A stretch of DNA of 64,000 bases from Burkholderia sp052045245 (GTDB taxonomy: Bacteria > Pseudomonadota > Gammaproteobacteria > Burkholderiales > Burkholderiaceae). Made by a program: the position numbers and the translations under genes. This document shows, piece after piece, positions 32,417-40,272 of the stretch; within the stretch, counting starts at the first letter, position 1; each line of letters begins with the position of its first letter. Where the stretch lies: positions 76,903 through 140,902 of the forward strand of contig NZ_JBQEON010000016.1 in assembly GCF_052045245.1 (NCBI RefSeq), in the 5' to 3' direction. Below the pieces are notes generated by a model. It ran no database searches. It saw only the letters and a program-made list of their open reading frames with translations, and was not told where the DNA came from.

Positions 32417-34522
32417 TTACTTCTTCGGGGTGGCGCCGAGCAGACCGCCGAGCAGGTTCGTCACCGGCGCCAGCAGGTTGGTCGCGCCAGCCGTGGTGGT
32501 GCCGTTCGAATTGCCGGTCAGGCCGGCCGCGACGGTGCCGCTGCCGGACGGCGTCGTCACCGTGCCGGCCGCGCCGCTCGGGCTGGCTGTGCCGACTGCG
32601 CCGAGCGTGCCGGCCGCCGAAGTCAGCGAGCCGGTCAGCGTGCCGACCGGACCGCTCGTCAGCGCGCCGCCGAGGTTGCCGGTCAGGTTGCCGCCCGGCG
32701 TCGTGACCGTGCCGGTGAGGCTTGTGCCGAGCGGCGTCAGCGCGTTGACGAGGCCGGTGACGGGCGCAAGCAGGCCGCCGACACCCGAACCGCTGGTGCC
32801 ACCCGTCCCGCTCGAACCGAGGCCGCCGAGCGCGCCCGTCACCGTGCCGAGCAGGCCCGTGATCGGTGCGAGCGGGCCGCCGCCGGCACCACTGGTGCCG
32901 CTCGTTCCGCCCGTGCCGCTCGAGCTGCTGCCGCCGCCGAGTCCCCCCGTCAGCGAACCGAGCACGCCCGTGATCGGGGCGAGCGGGTTGGTGCCGCTGC
33001 TGGAGCTGCCGCTGGACAGCAGGCCGCCGGTCGACGCGACCGTGGTGCCGAGCTGGGACACGCTGCCGCCGGCGCTCGTGCCGACCGGGTTGCCCGTCGC
33101 GCCGCCGACCTGCGAACCGGCGAGGCCGAGGCCGCTGCCGAGCGTGCTCAGCAGGCCGCTGAGCGGGGCGCCGAGCAGGGTCGCGTTGCCGAGCGTCTGC
33201 GTGGCGCCGGGCGTCGTGACGCCGCCGGTCAGCGTGTTGGTGATCGGGTTGATCACGCTGCCGAGCTGCGTCTCGAGTTGCTGCACCGGCGCGCTGTTCA
33301 GCGCCGTGTTCAGCGACGATGCGGTCGAATTGACTGCCGTGCCGACCGTGTTGACGAGACTGCCGACCAGGGTCGTCGCCGGCGCGAGCGGCGACAGCGG
33401 GCCGGTGCCGAGGCTCGTCACGGCGTTGCCGAGGTTGTTGACCGCGCCGCCGGCGCCGCTCAGCAAGCCGGTGGTCGACGTGAGCGTCGGGCCGAGCGGG
33501 TTCGGCGACACGCCGATCGAGCCGAGGCCGGCCGCGACGCCGTTGCCGAGCGATTGCACGCCGTTGCCGAGGCTCGTGACCGCGTTGCCGATGCTGGTGG
33601 CCGTCGTCGGGTTCGTGCCGGGGATCTGCACGCCGCCAGCCTGGGCGCCGCCGTTCGCGACGGTCGTGCCGAGACCCGCAACGAGCGTGCCGGTTTGCTG
33701 AAGGACGTTGCCGAGCGGGGTGACGCTGGTGCCCGACGTACCCGACGTACCCGACGTACCCGACGTACCCGACGTACCCGACGTACCCGACGTACCGGAG
33801 GTGCCCGAGGTGCCGGAAGTACCCGACGTACCGGAGGTGCCCGAAGTACCGGAAGTACCCGAGGTGCCGGAAGTGCCCGAGGTGCCGGAAGTACCCGAGG
33901 TGCCGGAAGTACCCGAGGTGCCGGAAGTACCCGAGGTGCCGGAAGTGCCGGAGGTGCCTGAGGTGCCCGAGGTGCCCGAGGTGCCCGAGGTGCCCGAGGT
34001 GCCCGAAGTGCCCGAAGTGCCCGAAGTACCCGAAGTACCCGAAGTACCGGAAGTACCGGAAGTACCGGAAGTACCGGAAGTACCGGAAGTACCGGAAGTA
34101 CCGGAAGTGCCCGAAGTACCGGAAGTGCCCGAGGTACCGGAAGTACCCGACGTACCGGAAGTGCCTGAAGTACCGGAAGTGCCCGAAGTACCGGAAGTAC
34201 CCGAAGTGCCCGAAGTGCCCGAAGTGCCCGAAGTACCCGAAGTGCCCGAAGTGCCCGAAGTGCCCGAAGTGCCCGAAGTGCCCGAAGTGCCGGAAGTCCC
34301 CGAACTACCGCCTCCCGACGTGCCCGACGAACCGCCACCGGAGGTCCCTGAGCTACCACCGCCGGACGTACCGGTCGAGGTATTGCCGGACGCCCCGGAC
34401 GTCCCCGACGTCCCCGGCTTGACCGTCGGCGTGACCGGCCCGTCGACCGAGCCGCAACCGTACAGTGTGACGAGCGACAAGACGGCAAGCGATACCGTCG
34501 TTTTCTTTAAGTAATGATGCAT
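32417..34522 (-). CDS. Collagen-like (Gly-Thr-Ser)n lipoprotein
   Basis: This 701-residue protein begins with a signal peptide and lipobox-like LYGC (Cys23), so it is probably a lipid-anchored envelope protein. A short linker rich in P, T and G leads into about 64 consecutive Gly-Thr-Ser triplets, the G-X-Y pattern of bacterial collagen-like proteins. The C-terminal 430 residues are a second low-complexity region rich in G, L, T, N and V with recurring LGNGV, LLGTVTG and LAPITG segments. Relatives in Burkholderia are annotated as collagen-like triple-helix proteins. A rod-like surface stalk with an adhesive or structural role is likely. Repeat number should vary between strains. Confidence 0.8.
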   Translation of the reverse strand: MHHYLKKTTVSLAVLSLVTLYGCGSVDGPVTPTVKPGTSGTSGASGNTSTGTSGGGSSGTSGGGSSGTSGGGSSGTSGTSGTSGTSGTSGTSGTSGTSGTSGTSGTSGTSGTSGTSGTSGTSGTSGTSGTSGTSGTSGTSGTSGTSGTSGTSGTSGTSGTSGTSGTSGTSGTSGTSGTSGTSGTSGTSGTSGTSGTSGTSGTSGTSGTSGTSGTSGTSGTSGTSGTSGTSGTSGTSGTSGTSGTSGTSGTSGTSGTSGTSGTSGTSVTPLGNVLQQTGTLVAGLGTTVANGGAQAGGVQIPGTNPTTATSIGNAVTSLGNGVQSLGNGVAAGLGSIGVSPNPLGPTLTSTTGLLSGAGGAVNNLGNAVTSLGTGPLSPLAPATTLVGSLVNTVGTAVNSTASSLNTALNSAPVQQLETQLGSVINPITNTLTGGVTTPGATQTLGNATLLGAPLSGLLSTLGSGLGLAGSQVGGATGNPVGTSAGGSVSQLGTTVASTGGLLSSGSSSSGTNPLAPITGVLGSLTGGLGGGSSSSGTGGTSGTSGAGGGPLAPITGLLGTVTGALGGLGSSGTGGTSGSGVGGLLAPVTGLVNALTPLGTSLTGTVTTPGGNLTGNLGGALTSGPVGTLTGSLTSAAGTLGAVGTASPSGAAGTVTTPSGSGTVAAGLTGNSNGTTTAGATNLLAPVTNLLGGLLGATPKK
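33730..34305 (-). repeat. 64 tandem 9-bp units encoding Gly-Thr-Ser
   Basis: The 576-bp tract is made of 9-bp units in perfect phase. They use a few interchangeable codons (GGT or GGC, ACG, ACT or ACC, TCG or TCC), and blocks of identical units suggest successive slippage or unequal crossover. Both other strands and frames are also open across it, an effect of the repeat. Confidence 0.95.
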
Positions 34523-34877
34523 GGTGCCCTCGACATTGGAAGTTGTGTCTGGGGCATTACTGCAATTTCCGCGCCATGAAATCTTTCGCGCGATACGCGG
34601 GCGCTTTGTTGCGGTAATCGGGAAGATCGGCGCGATTTAAACGGAGGAATGGCGATTTCGTGTGATGGGTGAAACAGATGGGCCGGAGGCGGTTGCCGGA
34701 GTGTTCCCGTAAGACGCCGTAACGCGCGGCCGGATGTTACGTAGCGTTCAACGGCTGACGCGGCCGGCCGCGAACCGGGCACCGCATCTTTGACCGGCGC
34801 GCCGTGACGGGTGGCCGCACCGCGGCCACGGGGCGCCGCCATCACGCGCGGCCGCCCCGTCTGCTCCGGATGAAGCC
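34523..34877. other. Intergenic space upstream of the collagen-like lipoprotein
   Basis: These 355 bp contain the promoter of the lipoprotein by position and are less GC-rich than the surroundings. I see no gene or strong palindrome. Confidence 0.5.
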
Positions 34878-35864
34878 TCAATGCTCGACGTGCGCCCCCT
34901 GCGCCGGCGCAGCCTCCGCCGCGGCGGCGACGCCGAGCAGCCAGTCCGCGGTTTCGTCCGGAATCGTGACCGGCAGCATGTGCCCGCCTTCGACGACCGT
35001 CAGCCGCACGCGCGCCGACTTCGTCGCGAGCGCGTCGCCGTGCGTGCGCCAGTTCAGGATCGGATCGGCGCGGCCGTACAGCACGTCGACGGGCAGCGCG
35101 AGCTCCGCGTAGCGGCGCTCCATCGCGGGCAGGTCGACGGGTGCCGACAGCAGGTCCGTCGCCGTCGCATAGAACACGTGCGGGCGCAGGCCGAGCAGTC
35201 CGCCGCCCTTCACCGGGAAGTCGCGCGGCACGGCTTCCGGCGCGAACACCTGGCTCACGGCCTTGCGGCCGGTCAGGATCGTCAGCGGGATCGCGAAGGT
35301 CCACGACACGAAGCGGCGCACCAGCGGCGACGGCAGCATCAGCGGCTTGAACGGCGCGGGCGGCTCGGTCTGTTCGTGCGACAGCGGCGCGATCAGCGCG
35401 AGCCGGCTCACGCTCTCCGGATGGTTGAGGCCGACCGCGAGCGCGATCGCGCCGCCGAGCGAGTGACCGACGAGCACGGGCCGGTCGAGCTTCAGCGCGT
35501 CGATGAATGCGGCGATCGTGCGGGCTTGCGCGAACACGTTGGCCTGCGAGCGGGCGCCGCGCAGCGAACGGCCGGCGCCGGGCCGGTCGATGAGGATCAC
35601 GCGATGGTGCTGCGCGAGCCGCGTGAGCGGCAGGTACGCGAAGTTGCGCCATTGCCCGGCGAGCCCGTGCACGAACACGATCGGCGGCCCGCTGCCATAC
35701 TCGACGTAGTGGATGCGGTCGCCGCCGATGTCGACGAAGCGGCCTTCGGGCGGAAACGCGCGCGTGACGCGGCGCGCGACGTACGCGGAAAACAGCGCGA
35801 GCGCGGCGAGCACCACGACGACGCCGAGCAGGATGTTCTGGATCAGATGGAGCGTATGGCTCAT
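34878..35864 (-). CDS. Alpha/beta hydrolase (esterase/lactonase-like)
   Basis: This 328-residue enzyme has an N-terminal membrane anchor (about residues 8-28), then the alpha/beta hydrolase fold with oxyanion-hole VHGLAGQW, nucleophile GHSLGG (Ser near residue 130), aspartate in YGRADPI and histidine in GGHMLP. I chose the ATG at 35864, preceded by GAGG within the end of the monooxygenase gene. As the third gene of the SDR-monooxygenase operon it could hydrolyse the ester or lactone made by Baeyer-Villiger oxidation. Confidence 0.87.
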   Translation of the reverse strand: MSHTLHLIQNILLGVVVVLAALALFSAYVARRVTRAFPPEGRFVDIGGDRIHYVEYGSGPPIVFVHGLAGQWRNFAYLPLTRLAQHHRVILIDRPGAGRSLRGARSQANVFAQARTIAAFIDALKLDRPVLVGHSLGGAIALAVGLNHPESVSRLALIAPLSHEQTEPPAPFKPLMLPSPLVRRFVSWTFAIPLTILTGRKAVSQVFAPEAVPRDFPVKGGGLLGLRPHVFYATATDLLSAPVDLPAMERRYAELALPVDVLYGRADPILNWRTHGDALATKSARVRLTVVEGGHMLPVTIPDETADWLLGVAAAAEAAPAQGAHVEH

Positions 35865-35871
35865 GTCGGCC

Positions 35872-37434
35872 TCAACGGGTTTCGAGTACGGGTTCGGCAA
35901 CCGGCGCGGCGGCCGGGCCGGCTTGCGCGCGGCGTTCGAACTGCATCGCGGAATCGGCGAGCCCGCTGAACTTCAGCGACGCGAGATCGAGCACGTAGTT
36001 CTGGTGGAATTTCCACGGCTTGCGGTGCCCCTGCTTCGGCAGGATGCCGGCCGCGCGCTGGATGTAGCCGGAACTCAGGTTCACGGCCGGCACGTCGCCG
36101 AGATCGCCGGCGCCGAGCCGCGGCACGCAGGTGTCGTAGCCGTTCGCGCGCATGTGGTTCAGCAGCCGGCACACATAGCGTGCGATCAGCTCGGCCTTCA
36201 GCGTCCACGACGCGTTCGTGTAGCCGAACGACGACGCGAGGTTCGGCACGTCGCTGTACATCATTCCTTTATAGGACACCGTCTGCGGCAAATCGACCGC
36301 GCGGCCGTCGACCGTGACGCGCGCGCCGCCGAGCATCTTCACCTTCAGCCCGGTCGCGGTGACGATCACGTCCGCGTCGAGCTGCTGGCCGCTCTTCAGC
36401 TTCAGGCCGGTGGGCGTGAAGCGCTCGATCTCGTCGGTGACGATCGACGCACGGCCCGCGCGGATCGACTTGAACAGGTCGCCATTCGGCACGAGGCACA
36501 CACGCTGGTCCCACGGCATGTAGCGCGGCGTCAGATGCTTCGCGACGTCGAAATCGGGGCCGAGCTGCTTGCCGGCCGCGCGGATGATGAACCGCTTCGT
36601 GCGCTCGGGCTTGCGGCGCGATACGTTGTACAGGTACATCGTCAGCAGCACGTTCTTCACGCGCACGAGCCGGTGCGCGAGCCGCGACGGCAGCACGCGG
36701 CGCAGCGCGTTCGCGATCTTGTCGCGCGCGGGCAGCGACACGATGTAGGTCGGCGAGCGCTGCAGCATCGTCACGTGTTTCGCGTCGCTCGCCATCGACG
36801 GCACCAGCGTGACGGCCGTCGCGCCGCTGCCGATCACGACCACGCGCCGGTTCGCGTACGACAGGTCCTTCGGCCATTGCTGCGGGTGCACGATCCGGCC
36901 TTCGAACGATTCCATGCCGGCCCAGTCGGGCAGGTAGCCGCCGTCGTAGTCGTAATAGCCGCTGCACATGTAGAGGAAGCGGCACGTGCGGACGAGCGTG
37001 TCCACCGCGCCGTCGCGCGTGCGCTCGATGCGCACCGTCCAGCGTGCGCGGTTCGAATCCCAGTCGGCCGCGACCACCTTCTGGCCGTAGCGGATCATCC
37101 GGTCGATATCGTATGCGCGTGCGGTGTCGCGGATGTAGTCGAGGATCGTCTGGCCGTCCGAGATCGCGTTGTCGCTGTGCCACGGGCGGAAGCTGTAGCC
37201 GAGCGTGAACATGTCGGAATCCGAACGAACGCCCGGATAACGGAACAGGTCCCAGGTGCCGCCGATCGCGTCGCGGGCCTCGACGATCGCGACGCTCGCG
37301 TACGGGCAGCGCTGTTTCAGGTGATAGGCGGCGCCGATGCCGGACAGGCCGGCGCCGACGATCAGCACGTCGAGGTCGCGGCTGTCGCCGGAGGCGGGCG
37401 GCGCGTCGCGCCGGTCGGTCGTCGTCGAGTTCAT
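35872..37434 (-). CDS. Flavin-containing Baeyer-Villiger-type monooxygenase
   Basis: This 520-residue FAD/NADPH enzyme has N-terminal VLIVGAGLSGIGAAYHL, the Baeyer-Villiger fingerprint FEGRIVHPQQWP (about residues 164-175) and a second Rossmann motif VVVIGSGATAVTL. These features identify monooxygenases that insert oxygen next to a ketone, giving esters or lactones. The ATG at 37434 overlaps the SDR stop (ATGA). It is the middle gene of a TetR-controlled operon. The ketone substrate is unknown. Confidence 0.92.
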   Translation of the reverse strand: MNSTTTDRRDAPPASGDSRDLDVLIVGAGLSGIGAAYHLKQRCPYASVAIVEARDAIGGTWDLFRYPGVRSDSDMFTLGYSFRPWHSDNAISDGQTILDYIRDTARAYDIDRMIRYGQKVVAADWDSNRARWTVRIERTRDGAVDTLVRTCRFLYMCSGYYDYDGGYLPDWAGMESFEGRIVHPQQWPKDLSYANRRVVVIGSGATAVTLVPSMASDAKHVTMLQRSPTYIVSLPARDKIANALRRVLPSRLAHRLVRVKNVLLTMYLYNVSRRKPERTKRFIIRAAGKQLGPDFDVAKHLTPRYMPWDQRVCLVPNGDLFKSIRAGRASIVTDEIERFTPTGLKLKSGQQLDADVIVTATGLKVKMLGGARVTVDGRAVDLPQTVSYKGMMYSDVPNLASSFGYTNASWTLKAELIARYVCRLLNHMRANGYDTCVPRLGAGDLGDVPAVNLSSGYIQRAAGILPKQGHRKPWKFHQNYVLDLASLKFSGLADSAMQFERRAQAGPAAAPVAEPVLETR

Positions 37435-38333
37435 GCGGCATCCTGGGTTGGCGTGGTCGGGCGTGCGGACGGTGCATCCGTGCGGTCGAGATTGCGGGCG
37501 CGGGCACGGCGCACGTGGCGCAGCACCAGCCGCTGGTAGCCGGCGCCGAGCAGGCGCGCGATCTTGTCGAGGCGGCGCGCATCGGCGCCGACCAGCACGC
37601 GGCGCGCGTTGCGCTCGACGCCGGCGAGGATCTGCCGCGCGGCCTCGTCGGCCGTCGTTGCGTTGATCAGGCGGTTCGCCTGGCGGCGGTGAGTGGCTTC
37701 GTTCTGGCCCGTGAGCGCGTGAATGCTGGTGTCGACGCGGCTCGCATTGACGATGCCGGTCGCGACGCCGCCCGGATGCACGCAGGTCGCGCTGACCGGC
37801 GCGCCGTCGAGCTCGAGCTCCATGCGCAGCGCTTCGGTGAAGCCGCGCACCGCGAACTTGGTCGCGTTGTACGCGCTCTGCGTCGGCATCGCGATGAGGC
37901 CGAACAGGCTCGACGTGTTGATCACGTGCCCGTCGCCGGACGCGCGCAGATGCGGCAGGAACGCTTGCGTGCCGTGCACGACGCCCCAGAAGTTGATGCC
38001 GACGATCCATTCGAGATCGGCGAGGCGTGCGGTCTCGGCGCTCGCGGCCAGCGACACGCCCGCGTTGTTGAAGATCAGGTTGACCTTGCCGTGTTCGGCG
38101 CGCACGAAATCGGCCCATGCGAACACCGCGTCGCGGTCGGCCACATCGAGCCGGCGCATGCTCGTGCGCACGCCGTGCTTCGTGCACGCGGCCGCGGTGG
38201 CGGCCAGCCCGACATCGTTGACGTCGGCGAGCGCGAGCTCGCAGCCGCGCCGCGCGAGCTCGACCGCGAGGCTGCGGCCCATGCCCGAACCGGCGCCCGT
38301 GATCGCGGCGACCTTGCCGGAAAACCCCTTCAT
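37431..38333 (-). CDS. Short-chain dehydrogenase/reductase
   Basis: This 300-residue classical SDR has TGAGSGMGRSLA for NAD(P), NNAG, the catalytic Ser in NTSSL and the catalytic YNATK. The C-terminal arginine-rich extension is unusual but common in SDRs that act beside monooxygenases. It probably oxidises an alcohol to the ketone used by the Baeyer-Villiger enzyme encoded next, with which it shares a 4-bp overlap. It is divergent from the TetR gene. Confidence 0.92.
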   Translation of the reverse strand: MKGFSGKVAAITGAGSGMGRSLAVELARRGCELALADVNDVGLAATAAACTKHGVRTSMRRLDVADRDAVFAWADFVRAEHGKVNLIFNNAGVSLAASAETARLADLEWIVGINFWGVVHGTQAFLPHLRASGDGHVINTSSLFGLIAMPTQSAYNATKFAVRGFTEALRMELELDGAPVSATCVHPGGVATGIVNASRVDTSIHALTGQNEATHRRQANRLINATTADEAARQILAGVERNARRVLVGADARRLDKIARLLGAGYQRLVLRHVRRARARNLDRTDAPSARPTTPTQDAA

Positions 38334-38380
38334 CGTCGTTCCTCCCGTTCCGCTTGCGCTGTGTCGGCGGCGCGCCTATT

Positions 38381-38400
38381 GTGGTGTTGTTTGTCACCAC
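38381..38400. promoter_or_regulatory. TetR-type operator between the SDR operon and tetR
   Basis: GTGGTG and CACCAC are arms of a 20-bp inverted repeat with an 8-bp T-rich middle, 18 bp upstream of the TetR start and about 48 bp upstream of the SDR start. Size and place fit a TetR dimer site controlling both directions. Confidence 0.55.
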
Positions 38401-38417
38401 TTTAGTTTTCGGGTGTC

Positions 38418-39080
38418 ATGATGTCAAATAGCGAAATGGAGAAAGCACTCGAAACGGAAAAACGGGGTCGGGCGTACGGCGGCGTCGCGCCTGAGGTGCG
38501 GGCGGCGGAGCGGCGCGACGCGTTGATCCGCGCGGCGACGCGCGTGTTCGGCACGGTCGGCTTCCGCAAGGCGACCGTGCGGTCGATCTGCCAGGAAGCG
38601 AAACTCAACGACCGCTATTTCTACGCGGCGTTCGACAGCACCGAGGATCTGCTGCGCTGCACCTACCTGCATCACGCGCAGCAATTGCACGACGCGGTCG
38701 CGCGCGCGGTGGCCGGGCGCGGCGGCGATCTGCGCGAGCGCGTCGACGCGGGGCTCGCCGCGTTCTTCGACTTCCTGCGCGACCCGTGCGCGGCGCGCGT
38801 GCTGCTGCTCGAGGTGATGGGCGTGAGCGCGGATACCGACATGACGTACCAGCGGATGCTGATCGACTTCGGCAAGCTGATCATGGCGATCGGCGCGGCG
38901 CGCGAGGCCGTGACGCCCGCGGAGCGCACCGAGCAGCGGCTGGTCGGGCTCGCGCTCGTCGGCGCGATGACGAACGTCGGCGCGGCGTGGCTGCTCACCG
39001 GGTATCGCGATCCGGAGGCGCAGATGGTCGCGAGTTGCAGGAAGGTGCTGCTGGGGACGTTGCGGGAAGCGGGCGGGTAG
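38418..39080 (+). CDS. TetR-family transcriptional regulator
   Basis: This 220-residue repressor has a TetR helix-turn-helix (RDALIRAATRVFGTVGFRKATVRSICQEAKLNDRYFYAAFDSTEDLL, about residues 34-79) and an all-helical ligand domain. It is divergent from the SDR/monooxygenase/hydrolase operon and most likely represses it until the substrate ketone or alcohol is present. Confidence 0.9.
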   Translation: MMSNSEMEKALETEKRGRAYGGVAPEVRAAERRDALIRAATRVFGTVGFRKATVRSICQEAKLNDRYFYAAFDSTEDLLRCTYLHHAQQLHDAVARAVAGRGGDLRERVDAGLAAFFDFLRDPCAARVLLLEVMGVSADTDMTYQRMLIDFGKLIMAIGAAREAVTPAERTEQRLVGLALVGAMTNVGAAWLLTGYRDPEAQMVASCRKVLLGTLREAGG

Positions 39081-39107
39081 GTCATTTTGTAACAGCCCTT
39101 GTTGGCA

Positions 39108-39125
39108 ATCTCAGTCTGAGATAAT
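39108..39125 (+). promoter_or_regulatory. higBA promoter with overlapping palindromic operator
   Basis: ATCTCAG and CTGAGAT are perfect 7-bp arms around one base (39108-39122). A GATAAT -10-like box at 39120-39125 overlaps the right arm. Antitoxin binding here would block RNA polymerase, as in other HigBA operons. The expected start of transcription would be only a few bases before the toxin ATG. Confidence 0.55.
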
Positions 39126-39133
39126 GTCGTTTG

Positions 39134-39415
39134 ATGCGAGTAATCTCAAACAAGGCTTTGGTCGACTTTGCCGCAATTCATGCGGATGCATCTGTTCCGC
39201 TACAGATGTGGCGCAGGACGATCGAGGGTAGCTTTTTCACGAACTTTGCCGACGTTAAGAAAGCCTTTAATGCAACGGACAAGGTTGGGAGCTTTTACGT
39301 GTTCGACATTGGCGGAAACAAGTACAGGCTGATTGCCGCCATTCATTTCAACACGCAGAAGCTATATGTGCGGGAAGTCATGACGCACAAGGAGTACAAC
39401 AAATGGAAGCCCTGA
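39134..39415 (+). CDS. higB: HigB-type toxin (mRNA interferase)
   Basis: This 93-residue protein matches the HigB toxin family: WRRTIEGSFFTNFADVKKAFN, a VFDIGGNKYRLIAAIHF core and the VMTHKEYNKW end, which is the ribosome-dependent RNase fold. The gene order is toxin before antitoxin, typical of HigBA. I chose the ATG at 39134; no clear Shine-Dalgarno lies before it. The sequence is visibly less GC-rich than its neighbours, pointing to acquisition from elsewhere. It would cut mRNAs when the antitoxin is degraded. Confidence 0.92.
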   Translation: MRVISNKALVDFAAIHADASVPLQMWRRTIEGSFFTNFADVKKAFNATDKVGSFYVFDIGGNKYRLIAAIHFNTQKLYVREVMTHKEYNKWKP

Positions 39416-39834
39416 CTTTTTCACGGAACGACATTGACGAGTTGGCACGGCACTTCGAAGCTATTTCGCTCAAGGTGCCACTTCATCCGATCACCTCCGA
39501 TCGAGATTACGACTTTGCGGTGCGCGCACTTAACGCACTGCTCGATGCCGGAGCGGCTGACGAACACCACAAGCTTGCTTCGCTTGCGGATACGCTCGGG
39601 GAATTCATCAGCGAATATGACGACGCGCATCACAGTCTGCCGGAGGCATCTGCGGTGGACGTGCTTAAATACTTGATGCTCGAGAACGACGTTCGCCAGG
39701 CGGACCTTCCGGAGATTGGCAGTCAGGGTGTTGTTTCAGAGGTATTGAGTGGGAAGCGCGAACTAAACGTGCGTCAAATTACTGAGCTATCCCGTCGATT
39801 TAAGGTAAGTCCCGCAGCATTCTTCCCCGTCTGA
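39403..39834 (+). CDS. higA: HigA-type antitoxin
   Basis: This 143-residue antitoxin has an N-terminal toxin-binding region and a C-terminal XRE-like helix-turn-helix (LKYLMLENDVRQADLPEIGSQGVVSEVLSGKRELNVRQITELSRRF). It overlaps the toxin gene by 13 bp, so translation is coupled. It should neutralise HigB and bind the palindrome at 39108-39122. Its base composition, like that of higB, is unlike that of the flanks. Confidence 0.92.
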   Translation: MEALTFSRNDIDELARHFEAISLKVPLHPITSDRDYDFAVRALNALLDAGAADEHHKLASLADTLGEFISEYDDAHHSLPEASAVDVLKYLMLENDVRQADLPEIGSQGVVSEVLSGKRELNVRQITELSRRFKVSPAAFFPV

Positions 39835-39841
39835 GCGCAAG

Positions 39842-40255
39842 TCAGCCCGAGGCGATGTCACGGAATTTTTCGCGAGAGAGTCGCGCGCCGCCCCGCACGA
39901 ACCGGTCATACGCGGTGACCCTCGGTTTCAGCTTCCCGCGCTCGTCCCACTCGTCCCAACCGGGAAACCGCTGCGGCGTATCCGTCTGCCAGTTCGCGAG
40001 CCGACGGCCGAGCGTGTCCCGCTGCGCGGCCAGTTCAGCCGCCAGTGCCGCATCGGCCTGATATGCATAGCCGCCGCGCGCGTCCTGCACGCCATGCGCG
40101 AGCACCGGCGGCAGCACGCCGTACCCCATGTAATGCAGCGAGTAATGAATCGGCCATAGCAGCAGGCCGCTGTCGCCGCCGCATCCGCCCGGGCCGAACG
40201 TGGCCGCCGGCGCGCCGGTCGTGACCGAGCAGATCGCGCGCCGGCCGCGGAGCAT
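39842..40255 (-). pseudogene. C-terminal fragment of NAD(P)H dehydrogenase (quinone)
   Basis: The frame from 40255 gives 137 residues. RRAICSVTTGAPAATFG and LLLWPIHYSLHYMGYGVLPPVLAHGV match the second half of flavodoxin-2-type quinone reductases (MdaB/KefF-like). The FMN-binding N-terminal half is absent, and the frame runs upstream without family-like sequence into the adjoining LysR gene. It is most likely what remains after a deletion between the two genes. Confidence 0.65.
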
Positions 40256-40272
40256 CGTTGACCGACGACGCT

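Noticed and set aside
33730..34305. Tandem repeats as a possible CRISPR array
   Set aside because: Units are 9 bp without unique spacers and lie inside a protein-coding gene; no cas genes are nearby.
33708..34514. Plus-strand open frame of Val-Pro-Glu repeats across the lipoprotein tract
   Set aside because: It is the mirror of the 9-bp tandem repeat; no signal peptide, ribosome-binding site or non-repeat domain supports it, while the minus-strand frame has a lipoprotein signal.
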